Positions 1 through 7,513 of a stretch of 32,335 nucleotides of DNA are shown here, one piece after another (within the stretch, counting starts at the first letter, position 1; every line of letters starts with the position of its first letter). The stretch covers positions 1 through 32,335 of the forward strand of contig JABHCC010000041.1 of the NCBI GenBank assembly GCA_018669475.1, written 5' to 3'. The notes under the pieces are model-generated. The model did no database searches, was not told where the DNA came from, and was given only the letters and a program-made list of their open reading frames with translations. Both the position numbers and the translations under genes were made by a program. The stretch comes from Bacteroidota bacterium (GTDB taxonomy: Bacteria > Bacteroidota > Bacteroidia > Bacteroidales > UBA12481).

Positions 1-702
1 GATGAATACGCTCTGTTTCTTGATTTAGGAACAAATGGAGAGATCGCATTGGGAAACAAGAATGGGATTCTGACCAGTGCGACAGCAGCCGGACCAGCAT
101 TTGAAGGCGCAAAAATTTCTTGTGGAATGGCAGGAGTGAATGGAGCTATCCATTCATTCTCCTCAGAAGAATACGAAACAATAGGAAACACTAAACCAAG
201 CGGATTATGCGGCTCCGGACTTATTGATGTTGTAGCATGGTTACTTTCAAGCCAACAATTAGACGAAACAGGATTTCTCGAAAAAGAGATCACCTTTCTT
301 TCAGAAGAGCAAACAGGAACAAGTAATCCACTCCAGCTAACACCTCTCGACATTAGGGAAGTGCAACTTGCCAAAGGAGCAATTGCAGCCGGTATTGAAA
401 CATTGATTGACAAAAAAGGAATTAGCCTTGATCAGGTCAAAAAGCTATATCTGGCAGGTGGTTTTGGATATGCCCTGCATACCGAAACAGCAGCTCAAAT
501 CGGACTTTTCCCAAAATCTATGATTCCAAAAGTTATCAGGGCTGGAAATACCGCCGGACTTGGGGCTCGATTAAGCCTTCACTCCGAAGATTTTATTACG
601 CGAATAATTGAGCTAAAAGATAAATCTCAACATTTCGATTTAAGCACTGATATGGGATTTAATGAACGATTCGTTATGAATATGAATTTCACCATTTCAT
701 AA
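1..702 (+). CDS. RACo-like / DUF4445 ASKHA-fold ATPase, C-terminal part
   Basis: The frame is open from base 1, so the gene starts before the window; 233 codons are visible. The product resembles the C-terminal domain of RACo-type proteins (DUF4445), ASKHA-fold ATPases that reductively activate corrinoid proteins and carry an N-terminal 2Fe-2S domain, which would lie upstream here. Seen motifs are the phosphate-binding loop LFLDLGTNGEIALG at the left edge, TAAGPAFEG, the glycine-rich GLCGSGLIDVV, KGAIAAGIETLI and LYLAGGFGYAL. All are typical of the family and in the expected order. If the whole gene follows the family it would help keep a cobalamin-dependent methyltransferase, such as a methionine synthase-like or CoFeSP partner, in the active Co(I) state; that role is inferred. 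An internal TTG at 49 is not the start. The gene ends in TAA at 700-702. Confidence 0.85.
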   Translation, partial: DEYALFLDLGTNGEIALGNKNGILTSATAAGPAFEGAKISCGMAGVNGAIHSFSSEEYETIGNTKPSGLCGSGLIDVVAWLLSSQQLDETGFLEKEITFLSEEQTGTSNPLQLTPLDIREVQLAKGAIAAGIETLIDKKGISLDQVKKLYLAGGFGYALHTETAAQIGLFPKSMIPKVIRAGNTAGLGARLSLHSEDFITRIIELKDKSQHFDLSTDMGFNERFVMNMNFTIS

Positions 703-718
703 AAACAGGATCCCGGGC

Positions 719-2773
719 CTAGTTCCTGCAGTATTTTTGGATCAGCTGATAGGCTCGTTTGAGGCCTAATTCTCCAGCTTTTGATAAAGCAAGACAGGCA
801 GGTTCATTAACCACCGGAACATTATCAGCATAATTTTCATTCCTGTCTGATTTATCTGTCTTCATTGCAATCTCTGTTTTCAGCTTAACCAGACCTAAAT
901 TTAGCCAGGCTTCGCTAAAACCTGGTGCCAGCTCAACAGCCTTGTCAAAATCTCTGATCGCTCCCTGGTAATCACGGTCATAAACCTTAACCAGACCCCT
1001 GTTGTAATAAACAATGGCCAAAGAGGGTTCTTTCAACAGCAAACGATCATAATCTGCTATGATTTCAGAATAATCAACCCGATCGATTAATTGCCGTGAT
1101 TGTCCTATGGGATCGCCCATTACCTGCATTGGTACCACTTCATTAATCATACTGGTAGCTCTGACAAATTCAATCATCTCAAATCGGGATTGTGCTCTGA
1201 CGAAAAGAGCCAGCTTTTCATTTACCGATTCCCTAATCAGCTCATCTAACAAACTAATACCCTGATTAAAATCTCTCTCAGCAGAGAATCCAATTGCCTC
1301 AGATAATCTATTGTCCAAGGCTTCATCCGGCAGGAGATTCTTAGTATTGCGATTCAATTCAAAACTTATGTCCGGGTGATCTTTGACTTCCTGAGCAAGA
1401 CCAGAATCTATGGTAGAGATTGAAATTTTTCGGGAAATACTGAATCCTAAGCCCCCTATCATCGCATCCAAACTATCTCTTGGTGATATGATGAAGGGGC
1501 CTTCCATTTCGGAGTATCCGGTTTCTGTTTGATTATCAGCATTGAAAGAGTGATTAAAAACTGAATTCAAGCCTATTAAATCCTCAAAACTATAACTGGT
1601 ATCAGCATAATTAAGCGCCAATTCTTCCTGAGAACGTCCGGCATTGGCCTTTATTTTTTCATTTGCCAGTACAAGATCTGTTTGGGCCCCAAGATCGTCG
1701 CCCAGTTTGCGTTTTATTGAGGCGCGAACCTGATATGCTTTGGCAAAATCAGGAAAAATTTCCACCGCGTAATCCAGATCTAACAGTGCACCCAGCTGAT
1801 CCCCTGTTTGATCGCGCAATAGTCCCCGGTTAAAATAAGACAAAACATGATATGGATGAATCTCATTTACAGTCAGATAATCAGCTATTGCACCCTCATA
1901 ATCACCAATCTGAGAACGAATTATTGCCCGATTATAATAGCTCAGGCTATGACGTGAATCCCGTTCCAGCACACGGCCAAGATCGATCAGACAAGAATCT
2001 TTATGACCCATTTCAATCCAGGTTAGTGCTCTCACATAAAATTGCTGTGGATTGGCCGAATCTCGCTGAATAGCCTCACCAAATGATACCAAAGCCTCTT
2101 GATACTTGCCCATTTCATAGAAAAGCAAACCCTTTCGGTTATGTCCTTCAGCCCGGAAAGGATTCAGCAATATGGCCTGGTTAAAATCGCTCACAGCCCC
2201 TTCACGGTTAAAAAGCTTCGATTGTGCAACTCCTCTGTTCAAATAAGCCGAAGTCATTCGATCATCAACTCTTATAGCCTCGTTAAAATCCTCAATAGAC
2301 AATGAATAGTTGTTCAGCCTTAAACGGGTTGTTCCCCGGCTATAGTATAGGTTTGAATTATTTGGATCAATGGCTAATCCTGCATTATAATCTTCAAGGG
2401 CTCCATATAAATCTCCAAGCATGTCACGCACAACTCCCCTGATCAAATATATATGAGCCACTGCCGGATTATATCTGATAGCCTGATCTAAATCTTTTTC
2501 GGCACCAGTTATATCCTGTTGGTAAAATTTGGTCAACCCTCTGAAATACCAGGCTTCATAATTCGACTCATCAAGAGCAATCACCCTTGTAAAGGTTTGC
2601 ATGGCCTTTGGGTAGTTCTTCTGACTCAGTTGTATCCGGCCCCCTTCCATAAATCTGTCAATCCTTATCTGACTGATTACATCCGAAGAGAAAAAACTGA
2701 ATAAAAGAATAATTATAAATACAACGCGATACCTGATAACATGAAGATTAAGTAATAAACCAAGCAATCTCAA
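719..2773 (-). CDS. Secreted TPR-repeat protein
   Basis: The 684-residue product has a hydrophobic N-terminal signal (residues about 14-34) and then about ten consecutive 34-residue tetratricopeptide repeats to roughly residue 370. A less regular middle follows, and one or two more TPRs near residues 590-640 (YYNRGLVKVYDRDYQGAI). TPRs bind proteins, so an envelope scaffold role is likely; the partner is unknown. The start is odd. There is no ATG before the signal peptide: the frame opens after an in-frame TGA, and the only candidates are TTG at 2773 and 2767. Both lie in or beside a short heptamer repeat (2766-2793). Ending in TAG, it is divergent from the ComF-family gene. Family is confident, function is not. 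Confidence 0.85.
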   Translation of the reverse strand: MRLLGLLLNLHVIRYRVVFIIILLFSFFSSDVISQIRIDRFMEGGRIQLSQKNYPKAMQTFTRVIALDESNYEAWYFRGLTKFYQQDITGAEKDLDQAIRYNPAVAHIYLIRGVVRDMLGDLYGALEDYNAGLAIDPNNSNLYYSRGTTRLRLNNYSLSIEDFNEAIRVDDRMTSAYLNRGVAQSKLFNREGAVSDFNQAILLNPFRAEGHNRKGLLFYEMGKYQEALVSFGEAIQRDSANPQQFYVRALTWIEMGHKDSCLIDLGRVLERDSRHSLSYYNRAIIRSQIGDYEGAIADYLTVNEIHPYHVLSYFNRGLLRDQTGDQLGALLDLDYAVEIFPDFAKAYQVRASIKRKLGDDLGAQTDLVLANEKIKANAGRSQEELALNYADTSYSFEDLIGLNSVFNHSFNADNQTETGYSEMEGPFIISPRDSLDAMIGGLGFSISRKISISTIDSGLAQEVKDHPDISFELNRNTKNLLPDEALDNRLSEAIGFSAERDFNQGISLLDELIRESVNEKLALFVRAQSRFEMIEFVRATSMINEVVPMQVMGDPIGQSRQLIDRVDYSEIIADYDRLLLKEPSLAIVYYNRGLVKVYDRDYQGAIRDFDKAVELAPGFSEAWLNLGLVKLKTEIAMKTDKSDRNENYADNVPVVNEPACLALSKAGELGLKRAYQLIQKYCRN

Positions 2774-2793
2774 CTCTCAAACCTGAAATCTGA
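2766..2793. repeat. Short heptamer array at the 5' end of the TPR gene
   Basis: Four consecutive 7-base units occur in strict register at 2766, 2773, 2780 and 2787: AATCTCA, ACTCTCA, AACCTGA and AATCTGA. The pattern is AAnCTnA with one or two changes per unit. The array covers the putative TTG start of the TPR gene at 2773. It shares its 7-base period, but not its unit, with the arrays at 3606, 4249 and 6024. Confidence 0.6.
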
Positions 2794-2817
2794 GCTTTTG
2801 ATGTGCCATTTTCATGC

Positions 2818-2825
2818 CAAATATA
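2818..2825 (-). promoter_or_regulatory. Candidate -7 box of the TPR gene
   Basis: Read on the minus strand this is TATATTTG, a perfect match to the Bacteroidota -7 consensus TAnnTTTG. It lies 45 bases before the TTG start of the TPR gene. No TTTG is visible at the -33 distance, so this is a half-match only. The predicted transcript leader would pass through the heptamer array at 2766-2793. Confidence 0.4.
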
Positions 2826-2915
2826 CTATTTCCCTTGTTTTTTCTCCATCGGGCCACTCCGGATGCATCTATATAGTTATAGGATAAATTATAAAAACAT
2901 AATTGACATAAGCCG

Positions 2916-3599
2916 ATGAATCATATTCTCAATTTCCTTCTTCCCCGCCCTTGTTGTGCATGCGATTCTCATTTGTATTCATGGGAAGATCAGATTTGTA
3001 CTCTGTGCCTTATGCAATTGCCGATTTCTGATTATCATCTTGATCCTGACAATCCTGTTGCTGAGATTTTTTGGGGAAGGGTAAGGCTGGAACAAGCCGG
3101 AGCCTGGTTTATTTTCCTTAAGGCCAGCCGTTTCCAGAAAGTCCTACACCGACTCAAATATCAGCATCAGCCTAAAATAGGTATTGCTCTTGGCAAATTA
3201 TATGCTTATCAGCTCAAGCATTCTGATGTTTTTCTCCTGCCGGATGTAATAATACCTGTTCCCCTTCATCCCAGGCGAAAAAGAAAACGGGGCTACAATC
3301 AAAGTGAAATGATAGCCAGAGGAATGTCAATTGCCCTTGACCGTCCTGTAAGAACCGATTTGCTCTTACGTACAGCCAAAACCCAAACACAAACCAATAA
3401 GTCACGAACAGAACGATATGATAATGTGAGCGGAAAATTTAAAGTTCAGAAAGAGGAAGAAATCATTAATAAACATATCCTCCTGATTGACGATGTTATC
3501 ACCACAGGAGCCACCATCGAAGCCTGTGCAGAAGAACTACTAAAAACAGAAGGCATAAAAGTAAGCATAGCAGCCCTAGCCTACGCAGCAAAGAGATAA
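2916..3599 (+). CDS. ComF-family phosphoribosyltransferase-like protein
   Basis: The 227-residue product has the standard ComF/ComFC build. An N-terminal Cys-rich zinc-finger-like segment has paired cysteines near residues 13-16 and 28-31. The conserved IPVPLHPRRKRKRGYNQSEM block follows, and then a PRPP-binding loop LLIDDVITTGAT near residues 188-200. Family members are needed for DNA uptake in naturally competent bacteria, but most Bacteroidota carry one regardless of known competence, so the cellular role here is an inference. The length is normal for the family. The ATG at 2916 gives the zinc finger at its usual position. The gene is divergent from the TPR gene and convergent with ubiX; the 66-base gap is filled by a heptamer array. 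Confidence 0.9.
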   Translation: MNHILNFLLPRPCCACDSHLYSWEDQICTLCLMQLPISDYHLDPDNPVAEIFWGRVRLEQAGAWFIFLKASRFQKVLHRLKYQHQPKIGIALGKLYAYQLKHSDVFLLPDVIIPVPLHPRRKRKRGYNQSEMIARGMSIALDRPVRTDLLLRTAKTQTQTNKSRTERYDNVSGKFKVQKEEEIINKHILLIDDVITTGATIEACAEELLKTEGIKVSIAALAYAAKR

Positions 3600-3605
3600 A
3601 AGACA

Positions 3606-3675
3606 GGTCCGGGGTCCGGGGTCCGGGGTACGAAGTCCGTGGTCCGGGGGGAAAGTCGTTGGTCGTTAGTCCTCG
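3606..3675. repeat. Heptanucleotide tandem array, GGTCCGG type
   Basis: Ten units can be laid out without a single indel at 3606, 3613, 3620 and so on to 3669. The first three and the sixth are GGTCCGG. Others are variants (GGTACGA, AGTCCGT), and the right end changes to GTCGTTG, GTCGTTA and GTCCTCG. The array fills the gap between the convergent comF-family and ubiX genes, and its last units run into ubiX: the ubiX stop codon TAA is read from the unit GTCGTTA on the other strand. Confidence 0.85.
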
Positions 3676-4244
3676 CCTGCCCCGATTCCCCATTCAAAAC
3701 CCTTGCTTTCCAGTGCGGTCAGCTTTATTACTCTTTCCACTACTGTGCCAGCTAGTTCTTCAATTGTTTCAGGTTTTGAATAGAAGCTTGGATTTGCATC
3801 ACATATCACCCCTCCGGCCATGGTAATGGTTTCCATATTACGAATATGAATCAAACTAAGTGGTGATTCTCTTGTGACCAGAATAAGACGTCCTCTTTCT
3901 TTAAGCATCACATCAGCGGCACGGGTTATCAGATCGCTGGCTTGTCCGCTGGCAATTCTTCCCAAAGTGCCCATTGTGCACGGAATGATTACCATGGTAT
4001 CAAAACCAGCCGATCCGCTGGCCATTGGTGCCCAGAAATTCGATGCTTTATGAATTTTAAAGGGATATTGGTCCATGGCTTCATCCGGCAGTTCAAATTT
4101 CCATACAGCATGAGCTGAATCAGAAAATATCAGATCCACCCTCTCATATTGATCCTTAAGCTCAACCAGTTTCTGTAAAAACAGATGAGCATATAAAATC
4201 CCGGAAGCCCCGGTAACCCCAACCACAATCCGACGTCCAAGCAA
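3666..4244 (-). CDS. ubiX: Flavin prenyltransferase UbiX
   Basis: UbiX joins a dimethylallyl group to FMN to make prenylated FMN, the cofactor of UbiD-family decarboxylases. The 192-residue length is normal. Seen motifs are the FMN-binding N-terminus VVGVTGASGILYA, then MASGSAGFDTMVIIPCTMGTLGRIA, and the conserved TRAADVMLKERGRLILVTRESPLS block followed by ICDANPSFYSKPETI. The start must be TTG at 4244, because an in-frame TAA lies five codons upstream with no ATG between. That TTG directly abuts an AT-rich heptamer array. The stop codon lies within the GGTCCGG-type array, so both ends of this gene are bounded by tandem repeats. No ubiD is in the window. Confidence 0.93.
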   Translation of the reverse strand: MLGRRIVVGVTGASGILYAHLFLQKLVELKDQYERVDLIFSDSAHAVWKFELPDEAMDQYPFKIHKASNFWAPMASGSAGFDTMVIIPCTMGTLGRIASGQASDLITRAADVMLKERGRLILVTRESPLSLIHIRNMETITMAGGVICDANPSFYSKPETIEELAGTVVERVIKLTALESKGFEWGIGAGED

Positions 4245-4248
4245 TTCC

Positions 4249-4296
4249 TTAAACTTTTAACTTAATACTTATAACTTAAACCTTATATCTTAAACC
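4249..4296. repeat. AT-rich heptanucleotide tandem array
   Basis: About seven units of the form TTAnAnC follow each other: TTAAAC, TTTTAAC, TTAATAC, TTATAAC, TTAAACC, TTATATC and TTAAACC. All are seven bases long except the first, which has six. The array lies four bases upstream of the ubiX TTG start, where its promoter and leader would be expected. Confidence 0.75.
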
Positions 4297-4317
4297 AAAC
4301 GGAAACATAATACCCAG

Positions 4318-4416
4318 GGCGTCACGACGGGCGTCACGAATAGGCGTCACGAACAGGCGTCACGACAGGCGTCACGAACAGGCGTCACGAATAGGCGTCA
4401 CGAATAGGCGTCACGA
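4318..4416. repeat. Tandem array of a 12/13-base unit containing GGCGTCACGA
   Basis: Eight exact copies of GGCGTCACGA begin at 4318, 4330, 4343, 4356, 4368, 4381, 4394 and 4407. They are separated by two or three variable bases (AT, AC or C). The array lies between the ubiX start and the stop of the PKD/FISUMP lipoprotein gene, followed by a C-run 12 bases before that stop. There is no protein-coding frame through it because the period alternates between 12 and 13. Confidence 0.95.
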
Positions 4417-4428
4417 ATCCCCCCCGCC

Positions 4429-5982
4429 CTAATAATCCTTCATACACCGAACCGGCAATCCATTAACCCTCTGATAAGTGTCATCCTGGAATTCAGGTAA
4501 ACCTCTGTAAATTGATTGTCCGAGAGCCAGGTGATTAATATCCGGATTAATTGTACTGCTCCAAAGATATCCGGCAGCTTCAAGATCGTAGTATTTTCTT
4601 TCGGCAAAGATCATGTATCCTGAAAAGTAAATCTGAAAGCCAGATAAAGATCCAAGCACAAGATTCTCACCGGCTGCAACTTGCAGATCCTCTTCGTAAT
4701 ACATGGTTAGTTCTCTCCATTCGTCATACGTTGGCATATGCCATCCGGGAGGACATATACCTTCGGCACCTTCAACTTCGCTAAAGCCCATGGCTTCATC
4801 CCACTGATATAGTCCGCCATATATATCACAATATTTTTCATCGTTTTTATAGCAAAACTTCTCCGTTTTACTGTTATTACGCTGATAGCCATCCCCATTG
4901 TCACCTCCGGTACTTGCATTTATCATGCTACCAATATTCAGGTTCTCAGCCATCCACAATTTGTCATTAATGATAACGGTTTTGTACACCTTATTATCAC
5001 GTGGGTCAGTAAAGCTGCCCATTTCATTAACTGGTGTATTGGTAGTAAAATGCCACACAGTTCCTTCTACAACATGATCATAGGGATCTTTAGCAACAAT
5101 TTTCCAATAATAATCGGTGGTATATTCGAGGGGCAGGCAGGCATAAGAACTTTCCTCTATATCACTGGCTACCTTAGTTGGATTCTGGCTGGTGCCAAAA
5201 TAAACATCATATAAAAGCTGATCATTTTCAGGGTCAACACAAGTCCATTCAAGCACACAGGCTGTTGAAGCTGCCCCGTCATCATGTGAAGGCAGAGGTG
5301 TTGAGGGAGGGTTTGGTGCCTCGTTCATACCTCCTACAACCAGAGTATAAGTAATTTCTCCTAAAAGATCCTCACTATCTATCACTTCAAGTTTAACATC
5401 ATATGAACCCTCTTGAGAATACTGATGTTCAGCCACCTTTTCCTCAGAGTATTCAGTATCCCAACTACCATCACCATCGAAATCCCAGCGCACATTCAGG
5501 CTGGCATTATTATCTTCAAGATCACTGGATGATGAGGCATCAAAAACAAAAATATCTTGCAGATATCCTGCTCCCGGGCTCACATTAAATGAGGCATTGG
5601 GAGCTCTGTTAGTCCATGAAACCCGAATAAAATCTGTGGTTCTGGCAGTAAGGCCTTTAGTATCCTTTACTTCCAGGGTTATGTAATGTTTACCTCCCAC
5701 AAGGAACTGATGTTCAATAGATTTCAAGGTGGAGTAATCGGTGTCGAAAATGGAATCAGACTCCCAATCCCAACGAACTTCTAACACTTCACCTGGATCC
5801 TCAATATCGCGACATTCGCTGGCATCAAAAACAAAAACCGAGTCTACATTACCATAGGGGGGATCAATAGTAAAGAGGGCCACCGGGCTTGTATTATGCT
5901 TTTCAACACAAGAGGGAAGGAAGACTGGAGACAAGACAAATAGGGTAATCAGGCTGATGGTTAAACTTCGATTCATTTTCAT
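4429..5982 (-). CDS. PKD-domain lipoprotein with a FISUMP C-terminal domain
   Basis: This is a 517-residue surface or periplasmic lipoprotein. The N-terminus is a lipoprotein signal ending in LPSC, with the lipidated Cys at residue 25. Two PKD domains follow at about 32-122 and 126-216; each has an acidic DxSxSxDxE-like core (FDASECRDIEDP, FDASSSSDLEDN). A fibronectin-III-like segment follows at about 220-315. The last 190 residues match the Fibrobacter major paralogous (FISUMP) domain: KLWMAENLN, GGLYQWDEAM, GICPPGWHMPTYDEW, YLWSST and a final PVRCMKD. The family is found on cell surfaces of Bacteroidota and Fibrobacteres and its function is unsettled. Adhesion or glycan contact is a guess. 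The gene is flanked on both sides by tandem repeat arrays. Confidence 0.88.
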   Translation of the reverse strand: MKMNRSLTISLITLFVLSPVFLPSCVEKHNTSPVALFTIDPPYGNVDSVFVFDASECRDIEDPGEVLEVRWDWESDSIFDTDYSTLKSIEHQFLVGGKHYITLEVKDTKGLTARTTDFIRVSWTNRAPNASFNVSPGAGYLQDIFVFDASSSSDLEDNNASLNVRWDFDGDGSWDTEYSEEKVAEHQYSQEGSYDVKLEVIDSEDLLGEITYTLVVGGMNEAPNPPSTPLPSHDDGAASTACVLEWTCVDPENDQLLYDVYFGTSQNPTKVASDIEESSYACLPLEYTTDYYWKIVAKDPYDHVVEGTVWHFTTNTPVNEMGSFTDPRDNKVYKTVIINDKLWMAENLNIGSMINASTGGDNGDGYQRNNSKTEKFCYKNDEKYCDIYGGLYQWDEAMGFSEVEGAEGICPPGWHMPTYDEWRELTMYYEEDLQVAAGENLVLGSLSGFQIYFSGYMIFAERKYYDLEAAGYLWSSTINPDINHLALGQSIYRGLPEFQDDTYQRVNGLPVRCMKDY

Positions 5983-6007
5983 TTCCTGATTTTATTTATG
6001 TTTAATA

Positions 6008-6015
6008 CAAAGATA
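6008..6015 (-). promoter_or_regulatory. -7 box of the PKD/FISUMP lipoprotein gene
   Basis: On the minus strand this reads TATCTTTG, a perfect TAnnTTTG match, 25 bases before the ATG at 5982. The position where a -33 TTTG should lie (about 6035-6038) is inside the CGGGAAT heptamer array and contains no such motif. The -7 call is by consensus only. Confidence 0.5.
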
Positions 6016-6023
6016 GGAAAAAT

Positions 6024-6111
6024 CGGGAGTCGGGAATCGGGAGTCGGGAATCGGGAATCGGGAATCGGGGACCATAGACCAGGGACTAACGACCATGGAC
6101 CATTGACCATC
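6024..6111. repeat. Two fused heptanucleotide arrays, CGGGAAT and GACCATN types
   Basis: The left half has six units of CGGGA(A/G)T at 6024, 6031, 6038, 6045, 6052 and 6059. After a 4-base partial unit the phase resets, and six units of a second type follow at 6070, 6077, 6084, 6091, 6098 and 6105: GACCATA, GACCAGG, GACTAAC, GACCATG, GACCATT and GACCATC. The array sits between two minus-strand genes, just upstream of the lipoprotein -7 box and 14 bases after the cytochrome stop. GACTAAC also occurs on the minus strand of the 3606 array. Confidence 0.92.
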
Positions 6112-6125
6112 ACATTCGTTCCTTT

Positions 6126-7493
6126 TCAATGTACTGTTAATCCTCTGACATCTCTGGATACCTCAATTACTGGTCTTCTTTCAAGCTTCAGAAAATCAGC
6201 ATGTGGATCAGGCATACGGCGATAATACAAAACAGCTATCAAAGTATATTGACCATCAGGTAAATTCTCTGGTATACGAAGAGTATAATTCTCCATTCTT
6301 TCTTCCAATGGTCTGAGTCGGTTTTCTATTTCTTCCACACAAAACCATTGAGCATAAGTGTACTCTCCCTTTGAGTCCAAAAATACAGAGTGATAAATCC
6401 TGTCGCCTTCGGTCAGACCATCGCGCTCAATAGCCTCTGAAAGCTCACTATGATTTGGGTAGGCAATCTTTTCATTGCTAGTGATAAAATATTTGTCATT
6501 CGGATCAGATGGATTTAGGGGAACCGGGATATGCAATACTTCTTCACCTTTCGCATTGTTCAGGCTCACATGCAACCAAACATCTCTTTCCTCAACTGAA
6601 CCTGTCGGAAAATTATGTCCGGTAGCCAAGGCTTTTACCATTATTGAAAAATCGATTTCTTCTCCGGCAGGAACTTGTTCAAACTCATTTTGAAAATAAA
6701 CACCGGCAGCTCCTTCCACAAACTCTGCAAATCCTCCACCAAACCAATGGTCATGATTTAGTTTTCTTTGAAAGCCCATTTTTGCCGGTTTTCCAGCCAT
6801 GGGTTGCATGTGGCAGGTCTGACAAAGTATTCCACGGGAAGGATAAACGCTCTCCTGGTACTCATGTTCGGTTGCCTTCACCCATACATCATATGGATTA
6901 AGCTCATTGTGGCATGTAGCACAAATATTGGCATCTTCAAACATCTCGGTAGTTTGAGATTCATGGTAAGGCGACCAAGCAAACTCAAGATCTGCTCGTT
7001 TTGCATCAACCTCTTCAGTTGCATGTGAAATATAATCATGATTGAAGGCAGGGTCATTCCTGAACCGATCAAGCGTGTGGCAAAAATCACAGAAAATACC
7101 ACGATCGGCACGAGTTTTATTTCCATCTCCCCGATTCCAGTGGTTATCTGTTTCAAGACTTCTCTCAGGCAATCTGTCTCCGGATAAAAAGGCTGATGGG
7201 GAGTGGCATCCAATGCAATCCTCGTTTGCTTTGGCTACCTTATCATCAAATCCCATTGAAGGAAGAACCATATCAAAATACTGGGCTTGAAAAAAATCAC
7301 CGGTAAAGCCTTTTGAATGCTGGGAGGTATTCCATCTGTCGAATCGATCCCAATGACATCCGGAGCATTTCATCGGATTTTCAAAGTATTGATATTGCTT
7401 ATTTTGATCTTCCTTTTTATTTATAATGGTCGCACTTGTCAGAGCAGCGAGTATTATTATGGAAATTGGAATTATTCTTTTCAAAGATCTCAT
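6126..7493 (-). CDS. Exported pentaheme c-type cytochrome
   Basis: The 455-residue product has an N-terminal hydrophobic export segment (residues 7-24) and five CxxCH heme-attachment motifs: CSGCH at 43, CIGCH at 93, CDFCH at 135, CATCH at 191 and CQTCH at 224. It belongs broadly with cytochrome c554-type multiheme proteins. The second half (about 240-455) has no heme and looks beta-rich. It contains the ATGHNFPTG motif often seen after multiheme domains. The protein should carry electrons in the periplasm or at the outer membrane; the donor and acceptor are not evident. It follows the barrel-protein gene with only 20 bases between, so the two are probably one transcript from the promoter near 8422-8449. 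Confidence 0.88.
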   Translation of the reverse strand: MRSLKRIIPISIIILAALTSATIINKKEDQNKQYQYFENPMKCSGCHWDRFDRWNTSQHSKGFTGDFFQAQYFDMVLPSMGFDDKVAKANEDCIGCHSPSAFLSGDRLPERSLETDNHWNRGDGNKTRADRGIFCDFCHTLDRFRNDPAFNHDYISHATEEVDAKRADLEFAWSPYHESQTTEMFEDANICATCHNELNPYDVWVKATEHEYQESVYPSRGILCQTCHMQPMAGKPAKMGFQRKLNHDHWFGGGFAEFVEGAAGVYFQNEFEQVPAGEEIDFSIMVKALATGHNFPTGSVEERDVWLHVSLNNAKGEEVLHIPVPLNPSDPNDKYFITSNEKIAYPNHSELSEAIERDGLTEGDRIYHSVFLDSKGEYTYAQWFCVEEIENRLRPLEERMENYTLRIPENLPDGQYTLIAVLYYRRMPDPHADFLKLERRPVIEVSRDVRGLTVH

Positions 7494-7513
7494 CTCTTAC
7501 AAATTAATGGTTG

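Noticed and set aside
3606-6111. CRISPR array
   Set aside because: The units are 7 or 12-13 bases with no unique spacers of 30 bases or more, and no cas genes are near.
6768-7290. Plus-strand and other minus-strand frames over the cytochrome gene
   Set aside because: They overlap the pentaheme cytochrome frame, which has five CxxCH motifs in one frame.
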